Source: RGIG6375 sp964472725
GTDB lineage: Bacteria > Bacillota > Clostridia > Oscillospirales > Oscillospiraceae
NCBI GenBank assembly: GCA_964472725.1
Contig: CAYYLZ010000031.1
Location: 1 to 20,819 of the forward strand
Direction: 5' to 3'
Length of the DNA: 20,819 nt
The translations under genes were made by a program, and so were the position numbers. The notes beneath the pieces were generated by a model. It was not told the origin of the DNA. It ran no database searches and saw only the letters and a list, made by a program, of their open reading frames with translations. Positions 12,729 to 20,594 of this stretch are shown here, one piece after another. How positions within the stretch are numbered: position 1 is the first letter of the stretch; each line of letters begins with the position of its first letter.

Positions 12729-13486
12729 CAAACGACCTTATCGCCGGGTGGCGCCATGAGGAGGCCATCGCCCACATACACGGTTGGGATTTCTCCCACA
12801 TTGACGGCCGCTACACCGAGGAGGGCGACCTGCCATGGGACTACCGTGAGATCATTCTCGAAAATCTCATCCCCGAAACAAGGCTGCTGGATATCGATAC
12901 CGGCGGAGGCGAATTCCTGCTCTCTCTCGGACACCCCCACTCGCTCTGCGCCGCCACGGAAAACTACCCGCCCAACATCGAGCTTTGCCGCCAAACCCTG
13001 ACGCCTCTCGGCATCGACTTCCGTCCCGCCGACGGCAGCGGCGCTCTGCCCTTCCCCGACGGCAGCTTTGACCTGGTCATAAACCGCCACGGGGATTTCA
13101 ATCCCCGGGAAATACACCGTGTGCTGCGCCCCGGCGGACTTTTCATCACCCAGCAGGTGGGCGCGGAAAACGACCGGGAGCTGGTTGAGCTTCTCCTTGC
13201 CCCTGTCCCGCCCCTGCCCTACCCGGAGCAGTATCTTCACATCGCCGCGGAAAACTTCCGCAAAGCGGGCTTTGACATACTGCGGCATGATGAGTGCTTC
13301 CGCCCGATAAAATTCTTCGACGTGGGCGCACTTGTGTGGTTTGCGCATATAATAGAGTGGGAGTTCCCCGGATTTGGCGTGGACTCCTGCCTGCCACGGC
13401 TGGAAAAAGCCCAGCGGCTGCTGGAAGAGTGCGGCAGTATCAACGGCAGTATTCACAGATTTATGTTTGTGGCTAAGAAGCTGTAA
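12725..13486 (+). CDS. Class I SAM-dependent methyltransferase
   Basis: A 253-residue Rossmann-fold methyltransferase. SAM motif I is LLDIDTGGGEFLLSLG (54-69, with a glycine triplet), followed by the acidic motif-II region (ATENYPPNIELCRQ), FPDGSFDLVINRHGDF (motif IV region) and the typical post-motif EIHRVLRPGGLFITQQV. No substrate-binding domain is recognised; UbiE/Tam-like enzymes of this sort act on small molecules or RNA. It starts in a 4-nt overlap with the mazG-like gene. That pairing suggests a nucleotide- or RNA-related role, but this is only inference. No terminator separates it clearly from pckA, which has its own promoter. Confidence 0.85.
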   Translation: MTNDLIAGWRHEEAIAHIHGWDFSHIDGRYTEEGDLPWDYREIILENLIPETRLLDIDTGGGEFLLSLGHPHSLCAATENYPPNIELCRQTLTPLGIDFRPADGSGALPFPDGSFDLVINRHGDFNPREIHRVLRPGGLFITQQVGAENDRELVELLLAPVPPLPYPEQYLHIAAENFRKAGFDILRHDECFRPIKFFDVGALVWFAHIIEWEFPGFGVDSCLPRLEKAQRLLEECGSINGSIHRFMFVAKKL

Positions 13487-13492
13487 TTTATG

Positions 13493-13521
13493 TTGCATGG
13501 CATGTCAAAACGTGGTAAAAT
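13493..13521 (+). promoter_or_regulatory. Predicted pckA promoter
   Basis: TTGCAT (13493-13498), 17 bp, TAAAAT (13516-13521), beginning 7 bp after the methyltransferase stop. The leader is about 70 nt, AT-rich and without obvious structure. Confidence 0.55.
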
Positions 13522-13598
13522 AGGTTGAATTGTGTCCAAGTGTAATGAACGTAAAGACGAAAAAAGTAAAACAAATCTTACATATATTGGAGGCTAAT

Positions 13599-15173
13599 AT
13601 GAAAGTTCTCACTCCCGCTGATTTCGCCATCGCAGGCGATGGCAAGGTTTACCGCAATATGCCCGTTCCCGCCCTTGTAAAGAAGGCACTGGAGCGCGGC
13701 GAAGGCGTTCTTTCCGACACCGGCGCTCTCGTTGTTGAGACCGGCAAGTACACCGGCCGCAGCCCCGACGATAAGTTCATCGTCGATACTCCCGCTGTTC
13801 ACGACACTATTGCGTGGGGCAAGATAAACGTACCCATCGCAGCGGAGAAGTTCAATATGATCAAGCAGAAGATGCTGGCTTACCTGCAGGGTAAGGAACT
13901 CTTCGTATTCGACGGTTTTGCCGGCGCAGACCCCCAGTACACCCAGCGTTTCCGCATCATCAACGAGCTTGCAAGTCAGAACCTCTTCATTCATCAGCTG
14001 CTTATCCGCCCCACCGCAGAAGAGCTGGAAACCTACGAGCCCGATTACACCATCATTGCCGCTCCCGGCTTCAAGTGCATTCCCGAGGTGGACGGCGTCC
14101 ACAGCGAGGCTGCCATCATCATCAACTATGAGACCCACGAGGTTCTTATCGCCGGCAGCCAGTACAGCGGCGAGATCAAGAAGAGCGTATTCTCCGTTAT
14201 GAACTACGTTCTGCCTCAGATGGGCATTCTTCCCATGCACTGCTCCGCCAACATCGGCGAGGAGGGCGACAGCGCCGTATTCTTCGGCCTTTCCGGTACC
14301 GGCAAGACCACCCTTTCCGCAGACCCCGCCCGTAAGCTCATCGGTGACGACGAGCACGGCTGGTCTCCCAACGGTGTTTTCAACATCGAGGGCGGCTGCT
14401 ACGCAAAGTGCATCAACCTGAAGCATGAGAGCGAGCCTCAGATCTACGAGGCCATCAAGTTCGGCACCCTGCTGGAGAACGTTATCATCGATGAAAACGG
14501 CGCTCCCGACTACGCCGACGATTCCCTTACCGAGAACACCCGCGCGGGCTACCCCATCGACTATATCCCCAACGCCGCTATCCCCGGCGTAGGCGGCCAG
14601 CCCAAGACCATCGTGTTCCTCACCGCCGACGCATTCGGCGTGCTGCCTCCCATCTCCAAGCTGGATAACGACATGGCAATGTACCACTTCGTTTCCGGCT
14701 ACACCAGCAAGCTGGCAGGCACCGAGCGCGGCATCACCGAGCCCGTTACCACCTTCTCCACCCTCTTCGGCGCTCCCTTCTTCCCCATGAACGCATCTGT
14801 TTACGCAACTATGCTGGGCAAGAAGCTTGAGGAGACCGGCGCAAACGTATTCCTGGTCAATACCGGCTGGTGCGGCGGCGCGGCAGGCACCGTTCCCAGA
14901 ATGAACCTGAAGTACACCCGCGCAATGGTCACCGCGGCCCTCTCCGGCGCTCTGAGCGAGGTCGAGTATGAGCTTGACCCCATCTTCAACGTACAGATCC
15001 CCAAGAGCTGCCCCAACGTCCCCGACGAGATCCTTAATCCCAAGAACCTTTGGAAGGATCAGGCCGCATACGAGGAGTCCGCAAAGAAGCTGGCAGGCGA
15101 GTTTGTCAAGAACTTCGCTGCCAAGTACCCCGATATGCCCGAGAACATCGTCAATGCAGGCCCCAAGGCTTGA
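13599..15173 (+). CDS. pckA: Phosphoenolpyruvate carboxykinase (ATP)
   Basis: A 524-residue ATP-dependent PEPCK interconverting oxaloacetate + ATP with PEP + CO2 + ADP. In fermenting anaerobes it often runs in the carboxylating direction, capturing CO2 and making ATP. Signatures: GRSPDDKF (53-60), the GEIKK lysine region (191-195), MHCSAN (213-218), P-loop GLSGTGKT (230-237), metal/nucleotide motif GDDEHGW (249-255), and VNTGWCGG later. Length is close to the usual 530-540. An upstream in-frame ATG (13530) lacks a ribosome binding site; GGAGG 5 nt before ATG 13599 sets the start. Codon use is strongly biased, indicating high expression. Monocistronic: own promoter and a strong terminator. Confidence 0.97.
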   Translation: MKVLTPADFAIAGDGKVYRNMPVPALVKKALERGEGVLSDTGALVVETGKYTGRSPDDKFIVDTPAVHDTIAWGKINVPIAAEKFNMIKQKMLAYLQGKELFVFDGFAGADPQYTQRFRIINELASQNLFIHQLLIRPTAEELETYEPDYTIIAAPGFKCIPEVDGVHSEAAIIINYETHEVLIAGSQYSGEIKKSVFSVMNYVLPQMGILPMHCSANIGEEGDSAVFFGLSGTGKTTLSADPARKLIGDDEHGWSPNGVFNIEGGCYAKCINLKHESEPQIYEAIKFGTLLENVIIDENGAPDYADDSLTENTRAGYPIDYIPNAAIPGVGGQPKTIVFLTADAFGVLPPISKLDNDMAMYHFVSGYTSKLAGTERGITEPVTTFSTLFGAPFFPMNASVYATMLGKKLEETGANVFLVNTGWCGGAAGTVPRMNLKYTRAMVTAALSGALSEVEYELDPIFNVQIPKSCPNVPDEILNPKNLWKDQAAYEESAKKLAGEFVKNFAAKYPDMPENIVNAGPKA

Positions 15174-15188
15174 TAAAATAGCGCAGTT

Positions 15189-15223
15189 AACCCCCGGAAA
15201 GTCATCGATTTTCCGGGGGTTTT
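15189..15223 (+). terminator. Rho-independent terminator of pckA
   Basis: AACCCCCGGAAA (15189-15200) pairs with TTTCCGGGGGTT (15210-15221), followed by T residues. About 15 bp after the stop. Confidence 0.93.
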
Positions 15224-15244
15224 GTGTTTGAACCGTCAATGATA

Positions 15245-15502
15245 GGTTTAACCTTCTCCTTGAGGATAAGTGAGCGCCCAAATCTTTGATTTGGCATCGC
15301 GAACTTATGCCTTAATGGCTGAAGGGGGACCACGTAAGCGGTGGATGAGGTGTCCGATACGCACTGATTGCACTGCAAAACCGGCCAGTTTTATTATTTT
15401 GCCCACCTCATCAGTCGGCTTCGCCGCCAGGTGGAGGTGAATTGCCCCGCAGGGGCAAGAGAAGCCACCCTGGGGTGTCTCCTCACAGGAGAAGCTTAAC
15501 CC
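15245..15502. mobile_element. 258-bp MITE-like element (TTAACCTTCTCCT family)
   Basis: Ends are inverted: GGTTTAACCTTCTCCTTGAG on the left and CTCACAGGAGAAGCTTAACC on the right. Inner sub-arms GGTGGATGAGGTG (left half) and CACCTCATCAG (right half) are also inverted. A deletion derivative (9409-9440) and a left-end copy (17620-17672) exist in this window. Non-coding; it fills most of the 296 bp between the pckA terminator and the next gene's stop. Confidence 0.65.
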
Positions 15503-15519
15503 TTTATTCACTTTCCCTA

Positions 15520-17250
15520 CTATCGCTTCTCCGTCACCAATTCTCCCGTATGCGCGTCCACAGCGAAATACAGCTCGCTGCCGTCCGCACATTCTACGGT
15601 GAACACCCATGTGGGGTGCAGGGTGGTATAATCCTCGCCGTAATAGGCGTACTCAAAGCGCGCGCCGGTAATGGAAAACTCCTGCTTTATTTTCCTCAGC
15701 GCGGGCAACACTGCCGCTGCCGCCTCGTAGGGCGATACCACAGGCGCGCTGTCATCATTGGCGGCAATGCTGCCGAACATATTATTCACTTTCAGTGCTA
15801 CTATCTTGCCATCTATAGCCATGCCGAAAATATCCGGCCCGCTGAAACCCTCGCCGACGGCGGAGGTGCACGCAGACTCAGCTGCGTCACTCATCACGGG
15901 GCTTGCGCTGTAATAGCCAAGCTTCTGCTTATGAAGATACTGCACTTCCTCCAGCGGGGCATACTTCTCATCATATTCGCCCTGCGGCAGTTCTTCCTTT
16001 TTGGCAGTCAGAAAATCCTTCAGGGCAAAATTCAGCACTCCGTTAGCAGGCTCGCAGGCCCTATTTTTCATTGCCCTCGTTCCCGTGATATAGCGCAGGG
16101 CGGCGTTCAAAGCAGTGTAATTATAATGTTGGGTTCCTCTTCGGTCATCGTCAAGCTCACAGACATCGGGTATAAGCAGTTCCATCACCCGCACCTGCGG
16201 GTCGCTGTCGGTGAGCAGCACATCTGTGTCGGAAATGCTCAACGTTTTTGTTCCAAGCTTATATGTATCCGTTTCGGCATCGTATGTATAGCCCTCACCC
16301 AGCAGTTCCTTTGCCATATCTTCCTCATTTCTGCTCCAGCCGGGGCTTACCGAATAACTGCTGGCCTCCACCGGCCACTCTATCTGTGCCGTCATTGTCA
16401 GCGCGGTGCAATTTTCCGGCAGCTTACACTGCCAGAAGAAGTTCAGCGGATAGCCTTCGTTTGTGTCCTTTGCCTTTACGGGCAGCGGCTCAAGGGGCTC
16501 TGCGTCCTCGGTGACAACAAACTCGACCCAGTACTCCTCCCCCTCTTTTATATCGTAGCTGCCAAGTTCAAGGCGATACAATCCCACGCCCAACTTATTT
16601 GCAAAGATCGTGACATTTACGTTTTTCGGCTCCCCTGCTGTCAGCTTGTAGTCATAAAGGCCGCCAAGAGCCAGCCTTGCGTAGTAGGAACGTGGACACA
16701 ATTTCCACTCACCGTCCACATACTTATACACTTCCTCATCACAATCAAAAGCTCTGTTGCTGTCACTTTCTATGACGAATTGGATATGATCGGCGTAAGG
16801 CGGATACTCCGCCCGTTCCATGCGCATGGTCACGCCGTCATCGAACTCCACCTTTGTTTCCGGTTGCCGGGGTATCTCATGGGACAGACGTGGATCCATC
16901 ACGTCTGTGACGATCTTGCCCAAATTAACGTCGTCCGGTAATATGCCCGACGCGGCAAACTTTGCCTTATCCACCCCGGTGCAATCCACCTGAAAGCCGT
17001 CTCGCCCCATTCCCATACCGCTGTACGAAAGATACGCGTTTGGGTATATGAGCTTGTATAATTCAAAACCGGCTGCAGTGATATCGTAAATATCCCCCTT
17101 ATAAAGCTCCCAGTTGGCGGGTATATTTGCAGGAAGCTTATCGGGCGGTATCTCAATCGACGCGCCCTCTACCTTTGTCTCCGGCGCACAGGAGCACAAG
17201 AGCAGCGCGCACAGCAAAAGGCAGATAATTTGTATTGTACGTTTTTTCAT
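15520..17250 (-). CDS. Large lipoprotein with C-terminal PepSY-like region (unknown function)
   Basis: A 576-residue exported lipoprotein. The N terminus is a lipoprotein signal: MKKR, a hydrophobic stretch, and lipobox L18-C19-S20-C21. The body has no family I recognise with confidence. A middle stretch (NVTIFANKLGVGLYRLELG, then EGEEYWVEFVVTED) looks like a beta-sandwich, Ig-like domain. The end (HPTWVFTVECADGSELYFAVDAHTGELVTEKR region) looks like the terminal strand pair of PepSY/YycI-type domains found in surface proteins of clostridia. The start ATG 17250 has AGGAG 8 nt upstream; an ATG at 17274 would put eight residues before the signal. Likely anchored outside the membrane. Single-gene transcript. 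Confidence 0.8.
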   Translation of the reverse strand: MKKRTIQIICLLLCALLLCSCAPETKVEGASIEIPPDKLPANIPANWELYKGDIYDITAAGFELYKLIYPNAYLSYSGMGMGRDGFQVDCTGVDKAKFAASGILPDDVNLGKIVTDVMDPRLSHEIPRQPETKVEFDDGVTMRMERAEYPPYADHIQFVIESDSNRAFDCDEEVYKYVDGEWKLCPRSYYARLALGGLYDYKLTAGEPKNVNVTIFANKLGVGLYRLELGSYDIKEGEEYWVEFVVTEDAEPLEPLPVKAKDTNEGYPLNFFWQCKLPENCTALTMTAQIEWPVEASSYSVSPGWSRNEEDMAKELLGEGYTYDAETDTYKLGTKTLSISDTDVLLTDSDPQVRVMELLIPDVCELDDDRRGTQHYNYTALNAALRYITGTRAMKNRACEPANGVLNFALKDFLTAKKEELPQGEYDEKYAPLEEVQYLHKQKLGYYSASPVMSDAAESACTSAVGEGFSGPDIFGMAIDGKIVALKVNNMFGSIAANDDSAPVVSPYEAAAAVLPALRKIKQEFSITGARFEYAYYGEDYTTLHPTWVFTVECADGSELYFAVDAHTGELVTEKR

Positions 17251-17298
17251 CACAACTGCTCCTTTCCCAAACACTATTTGTGCATTTTCTACATATTC

Positions 17299-17327
17299 AG
17301 CATATCATATCATGCAATTTTTGACAA
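17299..17327 (-). promoter_or_regulatory. Predicted promoter of the large lipoprotein gene
   Basis: On the minus strand TTGTCA (17322-17327), 17 bp, TATGCT (17299-17304), about 50 bp before the start codon. Confidence 0.5.
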
Positions 17328-17378
17328 TAGGTATACATGTTCGGTTTTATGTGATTTTTTGTTATCCACCGCTGCCCT

Positions 17379-17449
17379 GTAGGGAGCGCCGTCCCCGGCG
17401 CTTCGGGATACGTTGGCAGTACACGGGCCGCCACACAGGGCGGCCCTAC
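17379..17449. repeat. GTAGGG...CCCTAC dispersed repeat
   Basis: Begins GTAGGGAGCGCC and ends GGCGGCCCTAC, imperfect inverted ends; same family as the hairpins at 6111-6138 and 17541-17565. Part of a gene-free stretch, 17328-17758. Confidence 0.5.
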
Positions 17450-17540
17450 CCATAAATATAAGTTTTGGGCGTAAGGGCAACCCTGCATGGTCACCCGTTT
17501 GGGTTGTTTTATCGTTGTTCGTTTATGCACCGCCCCCCCG

Positions 17541-17565
17541 TAGGGCGGCTTGCCCTCAAGCCGCC
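17541..17565. repeat. GTAGGGCGG hairpin repeat
   Basis: GGCGGCTTG (17544-17552) pairs perfectly with CAAGCCGCC (17557-17565), loop CCCT, preceded by the family word GTAGG. Confidence 0.6.
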
Positions 17566-17619
17566 GCGTAAAGATTACTACCACAAAACGACAACACGCA
17601 AAAAACGTAAAAACAACAG

Positions 17620-17672
17620 GCTTAACCTTCTCCTTGAGGAGAAGGGGGACCGCGTCAGCGGTGGATGAGGTG
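17620..17672. repeat. Left end of the TTAACCTTCTCCT element family
   Basis: Carries TTAACCTTCTCCTTGAGGAG, then GGGGGACC and GGTGGATGAGGTG, matching the left half of the element at 15245-15502. The right half is not found, so it is truncated or decayed. The word GTGTCGAGGGCGACG follows at about 17725. No gene is seen from 17328 to 17758. Confidence 0.6.
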
Positions 17673-17758
17673 TATTATCCGTATTGATTTCACTGCCAAT
17701 TTCACCCGTTCTCCCCAAGCGGAGTGTCGAGGGCGACGCGCCCTGCAGCACACCCCAC

Positions 17759-17794
17759 AAAAAAATGACCCGCGGACGAAATGTCCACGGGTCA
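17759..17794 (-). terminator. Terminator of the XRE-TPR / small lipoprotein operon
   Basis: TGACCCG (17766-17772) pairs with CGGGTCA (17788-17794) and GGAC with GTCC, one mismatch between them, loop GAAAT. Seven T follow on the minus strand (17759-17765). Confidence 0.88.
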
Positions 17795-17822
17795 CATTAT
17801 TTACATTTCTTTCCTCACGCGG

Positions 17823-18143
17823 TCAGCCGCCGATGCTTGTTTCCCGGAAATATGCGTCAACGGCCACATCATCGGCGTCGAAAACCACAAAATAGGTATC
17901 GTGAATATAGCTGGGGTCAAGCCCCCGATTTTCGTAATTCACGTAAAACGCGCCCAGCACCTCGCCCTCGTCGGAGGTGAATTCCCGGTCAAACTCCCGG
18001 TACTTGTCCTCTATCTCCGCCCGGGTCTTGCCGATTATCCACTCCCGGTCGTAGAGCTTTGAAATATTCTCCGCGTCGTAATGCTTCGGCGCGCAGCCTG
18101 TAAGCAGGAGCAGCGCCGAAAGCAATATTAAAATTTTCCTCAC
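17823..18143 (-). CDS. Small lipoprotein (unknown function)
   Basis: A 106-residue exported lipoprotein: MRK, a leucine-rich segment, and lipobox L14-T15-G16-C17. The mature part contains IIGKTRAEIEDKYREFDREF, resembling the 'G-x-T-x-x-x-I-x-x-x-(Y/F)' opening of BamE/SmpA-like small domains, and ends in beta-type sequence (TYFVVFDADDVAVDAYFRE). The start is GTG, with GGGAG 8 nt upstream. It lies 20 nt after the XRE-TPR gene and shares its terminator, so the regulator and lipoprotein are co-transcribed. Function unknown. Confidence 0.8.
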   Translation of the reverse strand: MRKILILLSALLLLTGCAPKHYDAENISKLYDREWIIGKTRAEIEDKYREFDREFTSDEGEVLGAFYVNYENRGLDPSYIHDTYFVVFDADDVAVDAYFRETSIGG

Positions 18144-18163
18144 GGCTCACACTCCCCGCTGCG

Positions 18164-19210
18164 TCATTTCTGCAAAACGCGATTTTTCTCCTTTATGGTG
18201 TCCAGCACCGCTCTGTCGTCCGCGGCGAAGCCCCATTCTTCCCTGAGGCAGCGGATCCAGCGGTCGTAGGTGGCGGCGGCCTTTTCGCGGTCGCCCTGAA
18301 TTTCATATATCAGCGCGATACCCTGCAGCGCGTCGGTGAAGCGGGGCTTCTGCCCCTCCTCGCTCTCCCAGGATCTCTCATAAAAATCAATAGCCTTTTC
18401 GTAATCACACTTTTTCGCGTAATATTGCGCCGACTCGAACAGGAAGCCGCTGACCTCGCCGTACTTTTCCAGCGCGGCCTCCATTATGCCGTCCGCGGTC
18501 TTTTCATCGTACTCGGCAAGGGCAATATGCGCCCGATACACCTCCAGCAAAAAGGGCTTGTGGGCGGGCAGCCTGCTGCACGTTTCCACATACTCCCGCG
18601 CCTCGGCGGTGCGGTGGTCGGCAATGAGGTTGTCGATAAGGAAGTAATAGGGCAGCGGCGTTTTGGGCGTGCCGCTGTCGGCGGTGATAACAGACTTATA
18701 AAAATCTATCACGCCCACATGGTTTGCTATGTTCCAATCCCACGGTGTGTCACCCTCAGCCATCTGCAGCAGCCACTGGCATTCCTTCTTCTCCGGCGCG
18801 CGCATTATAGCCTCCCGGGCGTACTTGCTCACGCGGCGGGCGTCAGCCTCCATTCGGTGATGATACAGCCGCGCAAGCAGCTCAAGCACCATGGTCCTGT
18901 CCTTGTTTTCCTCGAGCTGCGCGGCGAGGAATTCCTCATATTCCTTGAACAGCTCTGCGGAAAATTCCTCTTCCGTGTCCATTCGATTGGCGATACGCTT
19001 CAGCTTCTGCTCCACCGTCAGGTCGAACAGCTCGTCTATGCTTACTCCGAACACTTCCGCCAGCAGTGGCAGCAGGGTTATATCCGGCATGGCAACACAG
19101 TTTTCCCATTTGGACACTGACTGGGCACTTATGCCCAGCCGCGTGGCCAGCTGTTCCTGGGTGAGACCGGCCTTATAGCGCAGTTGTTTGATTTTGTTTC
19201 CAATTTCCAT
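18164..19210 (-). CDS. XRE-family HTH regulator with TPR-like C-terminal domain
   Basis: A 348-residue cytoplasmic DNA-binding protein. Residues 1-65 are a Cro/CI-type helix-turn-helix (GLTQEQLATRLGISAQSVSK then WEN, the recognition helix region) with the usual 'P-D-I-x-x-L-x-x-L-A-x-x-F-x-V-S-I-D-E-L' tail. The rest is helical with repeat-like units (YAKKCDYEKAIDFYERSW, IYEIQGDREKAAATYDRW) typical of tetratricopeptide repeats, which in Rgg/PlcR-like regulators bind peptides. Peptide sensing here is only a possibility. GGAGG 6 nt before ATG fixes the start. A near-consensus promoter lies upstream and a small lipoprotein gene follows. Confidence 0.88.
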   Translation of the reverse strand: MEIGNKIKQLRYKAGLTQEQLATRLGISAQSVSKWENCVAMPDITLLPLLAEVFGVSIDELFDLTVEQKLKRIANRMDTEEEFSAELFKEYEEFLAAQLEENKDRTMVLELLARLYHHRMEADARRVSKYAREAIMRAPEKKECQWLLQMAEGDTPWDWNIANHVGVIDFYKSVITADSGTPKTPLPYYFLIDNLIADHRTAEAREYVETCSRLPAHKPFLLEVYRAHIALAEYDEKTADGIMEAALEKYGEVSGFLFESAQYYAKKCDYEKAIDFYERSWESEEGQKPRFTDALQGIALIYEIQGDREKAAATYDRWIRCLREEWGFAADDRAVLDTIKEKNRVLQK

Positions 19211-19250
19211 GGTTGACCTCCAAAATATCGTTAAGGCACCTTACAAAAAA

Positions 19251-19279
19251 ATCATAACATCTGCCGTATCCAATGGCAA
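19251..19279 (-). promoter_or_regulatory. Predicted promoter of the XRE-TPR operon
   Basis: On the minus strand TTGCCA (19274-19279), 17 bp, TATGAT (19251-19256), about 40 bp before the start codon. Confidence 0.6.
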
Positions 19280-19332
19280 CAACGCATTTTTACAGTTCAT
19301 TCAACTCACATTAGAAACAACCCCGCCACATC

Positions 19333-19362
19333 GTCATTCCGAGCCTGCGAGGAATCCCCCCG
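19333..19362. repeat. GTCATTCCGAG-type repeat end
   Basis: GTCATTCCGAGCCTGCGAGG followed by AATCCCCCCG; same family as 5875-5978 and 9327-9360. Lies between the four-helix-bundle gene's stop and the XRE-TPR promoter. Confidence 0.6.
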
Positions 19363-19392
19363 ATGGGTGCGAATAACGGCCAAGCCGCTCTT

Positions 19393-19749
19393 TTATCTGC
19401 CACTCTCCCGCGCTCCGTTTACGGCGGCGATGACGCAGCGCTTCACGTCCATGCAGTCCTCCAGCAGGGCGCTGTGGGTCTCTCCGTCGATGTACTCAGC
19501 GGTGTAGAGCAGCTTTATCCAGTATTCGGTCTCCGCCGCCCTGCTCAGGGCGTCACGAAGCTTGTCAATGTGCTCCGCTCTGCTGCGTGCGTAATTGGCC
19601 TCGCTGACGCTTACGCCGATGTCGGCAGCGCTGGCTGCTATCTGGGTGGATATGAGGGTCTCGCCTTTCTCCGCCATCAGCTGCTCCCGCAGCTTTATTA
19701 TCTTCGCCGCGAATGTGATCGCGTTTTCCATGAGTATGTTATTGTCCAT
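19393..19749 (-). CDS. Four-helix-bundle protein (S23/IVP family), second copy
   Basis: A 118-residue all-alpha protein of the family first seen as 23S rRNA intervening-sequence proteins, related in fold to Avd of diversity-generating retroelements. Typical stretches: ITFAAKIIKLREQL (helix 1), IAASAADIGVSVSEANYARS (family motif, usually S-x-S-I-x-x-N-I-x-E-A), HIDKLRDALSRAAETEYWIKLL (helix 3) and the last helix. AGAGGTG precedes ATG. Its start overlaps the NUDIX gene's end by 11 nt. It is more diverged from the family motif than the copy at 20200-20547. No terminator was found after it. Cellular role unknown. Confidence 0.82.
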   Translation of the reverse strand: MDNNILMENAITFAAKIIKLREQLMAEKGETLISTQIAASAADIGVSVSEANYARSRAEHIDKLRDALSRAAETEYWIKLLYTAEYIDGETHSALLEDCMDVKRCVIAAVNGARESGR

Positions 19750-20203
19750 TTGCGCACCTCTTATTGTTTTCTTTTATCCATTCCACGATTTTTGCCGCAC
19801 GGCTTTCAAGCTCCGGCATTTCGTCTAAACTGAAATACGCCAGTTTTATACTTTCACCATCATTTATAGAAAGCTCGCCGCTAATATTTTCCGCCTTAAG
19901 CAACACAATTACGGAATGCAGCCTGTCACCGTTAGGATATTCAAAATAAAAATCATTCCCCGAGAATACATTGAGCAACGTAAAAGCCGCAGCCGTCAAT
20001 CCGGTTTCCTCGAATAACTCGCGCCGTGCCGCCTCTTCAATCGTCTCTCCAAGCTCAAGTGCGCCTCCCGGAATACCCCATGTTTGGGTATCTGAACGTA
20101 AGTTCAAAAGAATTTTATTATCTTTTTTCACAATAACCGTAGCTCCCGCTGTAAGCAGCGGCCGGCTGCCAACCAACTCACGCAGGTCACTGATGTAACT
20201 CAT
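19739..20203 (-). CDS. NUDIX hydrolase
   Basis: A 154-residue pyrophosphohydrolase acting on nucleoside diphosphates linked to another moiety (X). The complete Nudix box G-x5-E-x7-R-E-U-x-E-E-x-G-U is present as GALELGETIEEAARRELF then EETGL. The N terminus reads LLTAGATVIVKKDNKILLNL and the substrate-loop side has TQTWGIPGG, as in ADP-ribose or MutT-like hydrolases. GGAG lies 8 nt before ATG. It starts in an ATGA overlap with the upstream four-helix-bundle gene and overlaps the downstream one, so it sits translationally coupled between two S23-type genes. Substrate unknown. Confidence 0.9.
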   Translation of the reverse strand: MSYISDLRELVGSRPLLTAGATVIVKKDNKILLNLRSDTQTWGIPGGALELGETIEEAARRELFEETGLTAAAFTLLNVFSGNDFYFEYPNGDRLHSVIVLLKAENISGELSINDGESIKLAYFSLDEMPELESRAAKIVEWIKENNKRCANGQ

Positions 20204-20547
20204 TTGTTATTCTCCTTCGCCGTGTTGATTGAGGCGATAAGCATTCTGCGTATAGAGCCGCAATCGTGCAAAACGCTTTTTGCCATATTGCTTGATATAA
20301 TCTCCGCCTTTTGTGCAATCTCTATCCAATATTCCGTTTCATAACACTCTTTAAGGGATATCTGCAGTTTAGCTATGAAATCCGCTTTGCTATGCGCATA
20401 TTTAGCCTCTCTAATATTCGCACCTATACTGGTCCCACTTCGCTCAAGCTGATTTGATAAGGAATAATGTCCTTTTATACCGTCTGTCAATTTCAATATC
20501 ATTACTGCAAACTCTGTTGACATATCCGCCAGTTTGTTTTCTGCCAT
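20200..20547 (-). CDS. Four-helix-bundle protein (S23/IVP family), first copy
   Basis: A 115-residue S23-type protein beginning MAENKLADMSTEFAVMILKL. It has the intact family motif RSGTSIGANIREAKYAHSKA and the aromatic helix ECYETEYWIEIA, giving the basic, Avd-like bundle expected to bind nucleic acid. An in-frame upstream start at 20628 would run through promoter and hairpin sequence; AAGAGGTG 6 nt before ATG 20547 is the better start. It is the first gene of a three-gene operon with NUDIX and another S23 gene, and its promoter is embedded in the first unit of a hairpin array. This proximity suggests the protein and the array belong together, but that is inference. Confidence 0.85.
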   Translation of the reverse strand: MAENKLADMSTEFAVMILKLTDGIKGHYSLSNQLERSGTSIGANIREAKYAHSKADFIAKLQISLKECYETEYWIEIAQKAEIISSNMAKSVLHDCGSIRRMLIASINTAKENNK

Positions 20548-20565
20548 GATCAACACCTCTTTGCT

Positions 20566-20594
20566 ATAATATAATGAAATCCTTGCACATGCAA
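20566..20594 (-). promoter_or_regulatory. Predicted promoter of the S23-NUDIX-S23 operon
   Basis: On the minus strand TTGCAT (20589-20594), 17 bp, TATTAT (20566-20571). The -35 box lies in the palindrome ATCCTTGC-ACAT-GCAAGGAT (20579-20598), the first hairpin of the array, so hairpin or binding-protein occupancy could affect transcription. Confidence 0.5.

Noticed and set aside
13578..15281. 567-codon minus-strand open frame antisense to pckA
   Set aside because: Shadow of a highly biased gene; runs through the pckA terminator.
15442..16941. 499-codon plus-strand open frame antisense to the large lipoprotein
   Set aside because: Starts within the repeat element and lacks a ribosome binding site; the minus frame has a signal peptide and lipobox.
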